Positions 60,899 through 64,000 of a stretch of DNA of 64,000 nt are shown here, piece after piece. How positions within the stretch are numbered: position 1 is the stretch's first letter; each line of letters opens with the position of its first letter. The notes below the pieces were generated by a model. The model made no database searches. It worked only from the letters and a program-made list of their open reading frames with translations, and was not told where the DNA came from. The position numbers and the translations under genes are program-made. This DNA is from Leptofilum sp965223285 (GTDB lineage: Bacteria > Chloroflexota > Anaerolineae > Promineifilales > Promineifilaceae), in contig NZ_OZ244997.1 of assembly GCF_965223285.1 (NCBI RefSeq), positions 3,472,001-3,536,000 on the forward strand. Reading direction: 5' to 3'.

Positions 60899-62731
60899 CT
60901 AAATGTACTCGAAGAATTGGCGCATGGCACTTTGCTGGGCGGAGCGATGGAGGCTAACCAGATAGAGGGCCGTCACAGCGTTGCGCAAGAAAGCATACCC
61001 CCAACCGAGGGCAAATCCGGTAAGAAAACCGTAACCCAACCCAATCAGACTACCCACGGCCGTTACTGTGTATCCTGGGTAAAATTGTGCCAGCAAGGTT
61101 AATGTTTGGCCGGCAATGTCACCACCAGTGGCGACCATGAAAAGCGTTGCCAGCAGCAAACTCATACCGGCCACAATGCCCAACGACATGCCCAACGCCA
61201 ACGGGTCTAGCTTGGGGAATGCGCCATCCAAAATATCATCAACCACATGTGTAACTGTTTCTTTATCTAACGGTTGGTTGAGCACCAGTTCCTCATGGTA
61301 TTCTTGCTCGGCATTCACCCGCCACAGGTCATTTTGTTCCCCAAGTAGCAGATTTCGCACGGCCAGCATCCCCGTGAGCATGGCGTGATCCTGGTTGTTG
61401 TACCGATGCAGTCCGTTGCGGCCAATGGTTTGCAAATTTTCCAGCGAAGCTAAATAGTGCTTGATGGTTTCAAGGCTATCTTCGTAATCAGCATCGTAAA
61501 CCGGGTACGATTTTTCTACGCGGAAAACCGCACCATCAACCACATCATCCGGTTGAGCCAGGCCAATTTTGGCAATCTCTTGCTTGGCAAGCATCACCAG
61601 CTCTTCATCTGGCATGTTCCAGATGGCATCTCCCTCGTTGCAAAAATATTCCAGACCCAAACTCGTGGTATTGGGGTCTGGCACCATATCGGCACTCCAA
61701 TTTTTGTAGTTTTGGATGCGCCCAACCTGCACGCTGGGATCGTGAATGTAAATCCAGTTGTCTGGAAAAAGCTCCGGTTTTTTCACGATGAGACAAACGG
61801 TAAGGAAGTCGCGGTAGTTGAGTTGATTGGCGGCCTGTAGCACGTGCGTTGGCGGCGGCGGATCGAGCCACTTTAGCAGTTGGGTCACGGGCATACTGGA
61901 GATAAAGTTGCTGCCAATGAGGGTGTGGGTACGGCCGTTTTGCTCCACAGTCACCCCAGTAATCTGCTGCCCTTCGCGCTGAATGCCCACCACATTGCTG
62001 TTGAGCTGTACCTGCCCCCCTTGTGCGTTGATGCAGTCTTGAACGGCCGTCCACAACATGCCCGGACCGCGCCGTGGGTAGTCAAACTCCTCGATGAGCG
62101 TTTTGATCGTTTCCTGCGGCTTGAGAAACATGGCGGTAATCGCCGTTTTGAGCGACAAATCCTTGATGCGCTGCGCCGCCCACTCTGCCTTTAGCTCACT
62201 GCACGGAATGCCCCATACCTTCTCTGTGTACGATTTGAAAAACGTCTCGAACAGTCGTTTGCCAAAGCGATTGGTCACCCATTGTTCAAACGTTTCTTCT
62301 TCTTTGTAAGGAAACAAATGCCAACGCACGTAACTGCCGATGATGCGTATACCCTCGATGGGGCCAAGCCCTACTAGTGCGTTCAACGGTTTGAGCGGGT
62401 AGTGAAAATATTTGTTTTTGTAGAAAATGCGGGAAAGGCGCGGACGGCGCAGAAAATCATCCCCCAGCACCTCTTGCCAAAACTGCTGTACCCGGACTGA
62501 TTTGGTAAAAAACCGGTGGCCACCCATGTCAAAGTGGTAACCGCGATAATTTTCGGTGCGGGCAATGCCCCCGACCTTGTTGTTTTTCTCTAGAACGATG
62601 GGTTTGTACTGCTGCTTGATGAGTTCGTAAGCAGCTGTAAGCCCAGCCGGACCACCCCCAATGACGATAATGGGCGCATCTTTGGCTGTGGTGATTGTGA
62701 ATGGCCGAATCGTCGGCTCACGTTGCTCCAT
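60899..62731 (-). CDS. FAD-dependent oxidoreductase with fused C-terminal membrane domain
   Basis: The 610-residue protein opens with the FAD/NAD(P)-binding motif 'IIVIGGGPAGLTAAYELIK' and 'VLEKNNKVGGIART'. It continues with 'MGGHRFFTKS' and 'KSYTEKVWGIPCSEL', resembling UDP-galactopyranose mutase-like and protoporphyrinogen-oxidase-like flavoenzymes. Roughly residues 1-500 are the enzyme; the last ~100 form two or three transmembrane helices homologous to the stand-alone protein at 60158. Next to dideoxysugar and glycosyltransferase genes, a role in sugar modification is plausible, but the substrate is unknown. Confidence 0.82.
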   Translation of the reverse strand: MEQREPTIRPFTITTAKDAPIIVIGGGPAGLTAAYELIKQQYKPIVLEKNNKVGGIARTENYRGYHFDMGGHRFFTKSVRVQQFWQEVLGDDFLRRPRLSRIFYKNKYFHYPLKPLNALVGLGPIEGIRIIGSYVRWHLFPYKEEETFEQWVTNRFGKRLFETFFKSYTEKVWGIPCSELKAEWAAQRIKDLSLKTAITAMFLKPQETIKTLIEEFDYPRRGPGMLWTAVQDCINAQGGQVQLNSNVVGIQREGQQITGVTVEQNGRTHTLIGSNFISSMPVTQLLKWLDPPPPTHVLQAANQLNYRDFLTVCLIVKKPELFPDNWIYIHDPSVQVGRIQNYKNWSADMVPDPNTTSLGLEYFCNEGDAIWNMPDEELVMLAKQEIAKIGLAQPDDVVDGAVFRVEKSYPVYDADYEDSLETIKHYLASLENLQTIGRNGLHRYNNQDHAMLTGMLAVRNLLLGEQNDLWRVNAEQEYHEELVLNQPLDKETVTHVVDDILDGAFPKLDPLALGMSLGIVAGMSLLLATLFMVATGGDIAGQTLTLLAQFYPGYTVTAVGSLIGLGYGFLTGFALGWGYAFLRNAVTALYLVSLHRSAQQSAMRQFFEYI

Positions 62732-62802
62732 AAGGCAGGATCGTAGCCTGAAGCACTTACGGGGGCACTTACAAATCGCCTTACGCTACTGGTACTGTGG
62801 TG

Positions 62803-63357
62803 CTACTCAGCTTGAAGTGGTTGGTTCAGATAACGGGCTGTACGGAGGATGCCGATGATGCTTTTTGCGTCTTGTAAACGGCCGTCCCAACACATCGCCA
62901 CCAGTTCATCCAGGAGCATTGGCACCAATTCTATTAATTCATCTTCGTCGCCGGGAAGGGGGGCTCGGGACAGGTTTTCTGCCAGGTAAAGCTGCATCAA
63001 CTCGTCTGAGATACCGGGGGCAGGCCAGATTTGGCCCAGCGGGGTGAATTTTTGGGCGCGATGGCCAGTTTCCTCGCGCAGTTCGCGTTGGGCACAGACC
63101 AGCCAATCTTCGTCCCAGCCGCGCGTGCCTGCGGGCAGTTCCAAAATGGTTTGGTTGAGGACGTGCCGATATTGGCGTAGCATCAGGATTTCATAGCCAC
63201 TGTTGGACGGACGTACCGGAACCAACACCACTGCCCCCGGATGCTCTACGGCCGCTTTTTGGATGGTACGGCCGTTTGGTAGTCGCAAGGTGTCCAGCCG
63301 CAGCCGCCAGCTATCTTCCTGCTGCCACAGCGGCTCAGAATGGGTACATTTTATCAT
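62803..63357 (-). CDS. Nudix hydrolase, ADP-ribose pyrophosphatase-like
   Basis: The 184-residue protein has a complete Nudix box, G-x5-E-x7-R-E-L-x-E-E-x-G-x, seen as 'GTRGWDEDWLVCAQRELREE' followed by 'TGH'. The N-terminal 'AAVEHPGAVVLVPVRP' and 'RQYRHVLNQTILELPAG' fit ADP-ribose/ADP-sugar pyrophosphatases (NudF-like). It hydrolyses nucleoside diphosphate sugars. The start at 63357 is the only one with a full N-terminus; a hairpin repeat lies just upstream. Confidence 0.88.
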   Translation of the reverse strand: MIKCTHSEPLWQQEDSWRLRLDTLRLPNGRTIQKAAVEHPGAVVLVPVRPSNSGYEILMLRQYRHVLNQTILELPAGTRGWDEDWLVCAQRELREETGHRAQKFTPLGQIWPAPGISDELMQLYLAENLSRAPLPGDEDELIELVPMLLDELVAMCWDGRLQDAKSIIGILRTARYLNQPLQAE

Positions 63358-63368
63358 GGAGAATTGAA

Positions 63369-63403
63369 AGGAGATTGGAGATTGCCAATCTCTAATCTCC
63401 TAA
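63369..63403. repeat. 'GGAGATTAGAGATT' hairpin repeat
   Basis: AGGAGATTGGAGATTG and CAATCTCTAATCTCCT form a 15- to 16-bp stem with few mismatches between the LysM and Nudix genes. Confidence 0.8.
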
Positions 63404-63407
63404 AATG

Positions 63408-64000
63408 CTAGTTGCTGGGCGGAATTTTGATCACCTGCCCCACATCCAGCACGTTGGGGTTGGCGATATTGTTGTATGAAGCCAATTCTTCTACGCTAAA
63501 GCCATATCGCAGACCAATGCGGAACAAATTCTCGCCAGCCTGCACTATATGCGTCCGTTCCTCGGTTGCCGGAGGCGGGCTTGTGGCCTCGGCCGCAGGC
63601 GTCTGCGCCGGCACAATATCCTCTACTTCAGTGCCTTCAGCGGGGATGATGAGCTGCTGACCGAGTTCTAATGAGTCAATATTGGTGAGATTGTTGGCCG
63701 CTACAATCACATCAACCGGAATGTCGTACAAAACGCTTAAGCCGGTGATGGTATCGCCAGAGGTTACCGTGTGCGTCACTTCGCCACGAGGTTCATTGGT
63801 TTCTGGCGGCGGTGTGGCTTCTGCCCCTGGCTCAGCAGTCGCTTCTGTGGCCGGATCAGTCGTGCTGCCATCGGGGACGGCCGTTGTCGCCGCAGGGTCT
63901 GTCGTGGGAGCCACACCGGGGTCGGCGGTGGGCATCAACGTTGCGGGCAAAATGGGATCGGGTGTGGGGTCTGTGCTCTCCGAGTTGATGGGTCGCTCAC
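63408..64000 (-). CDS. LysM-domain protein, 5' end beyond the window
   Basis: The visible part (about 197 codons, frame open to the right edge) has a Thr/Pro/Ala-rich linker and two LysM domains: 'THTVTSGDTITGLSVLYDIP' with 'LELGQQLIIPA', and 'THIVQAGENLFRIGLRYGFS' with 'VLDVGQVIKIP'. LysM domains bind peptidoglycan or other glycans, so this is a cell-envelope protein. The TP-rich linker resembles the tails of the proteins at 8556 and 9724. A signal peptide or anchor would be in the missing part. Confidence 0.85.
   Translation of the reverse strand, partial: ERPINSESTDPTPDPILPATLMPTADPGVAPTTDPAATTAVPDGSTTDPATEATAEPGAEATPPPETNEPRGEVTHTVTSGDTITGLSVLYDIPVDVIVAANNLTNIDSLELGQQLIIPAEGTEVEDIVPAQTPAAEATSPPPATEERTHIVQAGENLFRIGLRYGFSVEELASYNNIANPNVLDVGQVIKIPPSN

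Larger units (their letters stand above)
1446..63884. repeat. Highly iterated palindrome ACGGCCGT
   Basis: The palindrome ACGGCCGT, usually within A/GAACGGCCGTTT, occurs about 100 times from 1446-1453 to 63877-63884 (counted by eye, so a few may be missed). Examples are 3696-3703, 8911-8918, 19524-19531, 27272-27279, 27299-27306 and 51673-51680. Many one-base variants (GCGGCCGT, ACGGCCGC) also occur. In genes it is read mostly as Thr-Ala-Val or Asn-Gly-Arg. It is rare or absent in the cytochrome genes, the IS element, the gene at 36832 and hicBA. Confidence 0.9.

Noticed and set aside
1..64000. CRISPR array, tRNA or rRNA genes
   Set aside because: I saw no regularly spaced repeats of CRISPR type and no cloverleaf or rRNA-like sequence; the dispersed repeats are single hairpins.

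Overview
The window looks like chromosomal DNA from a Chloroflexota bacterium, probably Anaerolineae-like. This is inferred from lipoprotein linkers of the 'EVTRVVEV' type, Thr-Pro-rich 'TPTPT' tails, abundant membrane glycosyltransferases and tandem NarL-type kinases; there is no rRNA or other phylogenetic marker to prove it. No tRNA, rRNA, CRISPR array or prophage was recognised. The most striking global feature is the palindrome ACGGCCGT. I counted about 100 exact copies by eye in 64 kb, inside genes (read as Thr-Ala-Val or Asn-Gly-Arg) and between them, which resembles the HIP1 palindrome of cyanobacteria. Several families of hairpin-forming repeats also sit between genes, and two copies lie inside a coding region.

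Layout. 1-1.7 kb: 5' part of gyrA (minus) with a promoter and a hairpin in its leader. 2.2-8.4 kb (plus): a multihaem cytochrome locus with a collagen-stalked octahaem lipoprotein, a 14-haem membrane-anchored cytochrome, a cytochrome b quinol module and a duplicated decahaem lipoprotein. 8.6-22.9 kb (minus): two coiled-coil/TP-rich membrane proteins, an SLC12-type transporter, a GT-C-like membrane protein, DM13 and sulfite-oxidase-like proteins, rpiA, a double cNMP-binding protein, 6-phosphogluconate dehydrogenase and a glycogen debranching enzyme. 23-30.4 kb (plus): nth, a GNAT protein, then a close run of GTP cyclohydrolase II fused to a RibD reductase domain, a thioesterase, an MDR dehydrogenase, a PTPS/QueD homologue, a GT4 glycosyltransferase and a methyltransferase. 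Convergent to this (30.4-33.9 kb, minus) are a rhomboid protease, a small membrane protein, a UPF0104/flippase-like protein and a CDP-alcohol phosphatidyltransferase. 34-36.5 kb: a small zinc-ribbon membrane protein and etfBA.

36.8-41.5 kb: a hypothetical membrane protein, a SpoIIE-type phosphatase, a hicBA toxin-antitoxin pair, an EamA transporter and rsgA. 41.7-51.4 kb: a small LiaF-like membrane protein with an IS630 element inserted exactly at its stop codon, then two ABC-2 exporters flanking two tandem sensor kinases and a response regulator. 51.7-54.1 kb: a Lon-like protease. 54.1-64 kb (minus): a secreted protein of unknown function, a DUF4242 protein with a LuxR-LAL ATPase regulator, an RfbH-like dehydratase, a GT2, a small membrane protein whose domain recurs fused to a flavin oxidoreductase, a Nudix hydrolase and a truncated LysM protein.

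The cytochromes probably move electrons from quinol to the cell surface. The 25-34 kb block may make a glycosylated, possibly lipid-linked pterin or ribityl-pyrimidine compound; I regard it as the best candidate for an undescribed pathway.
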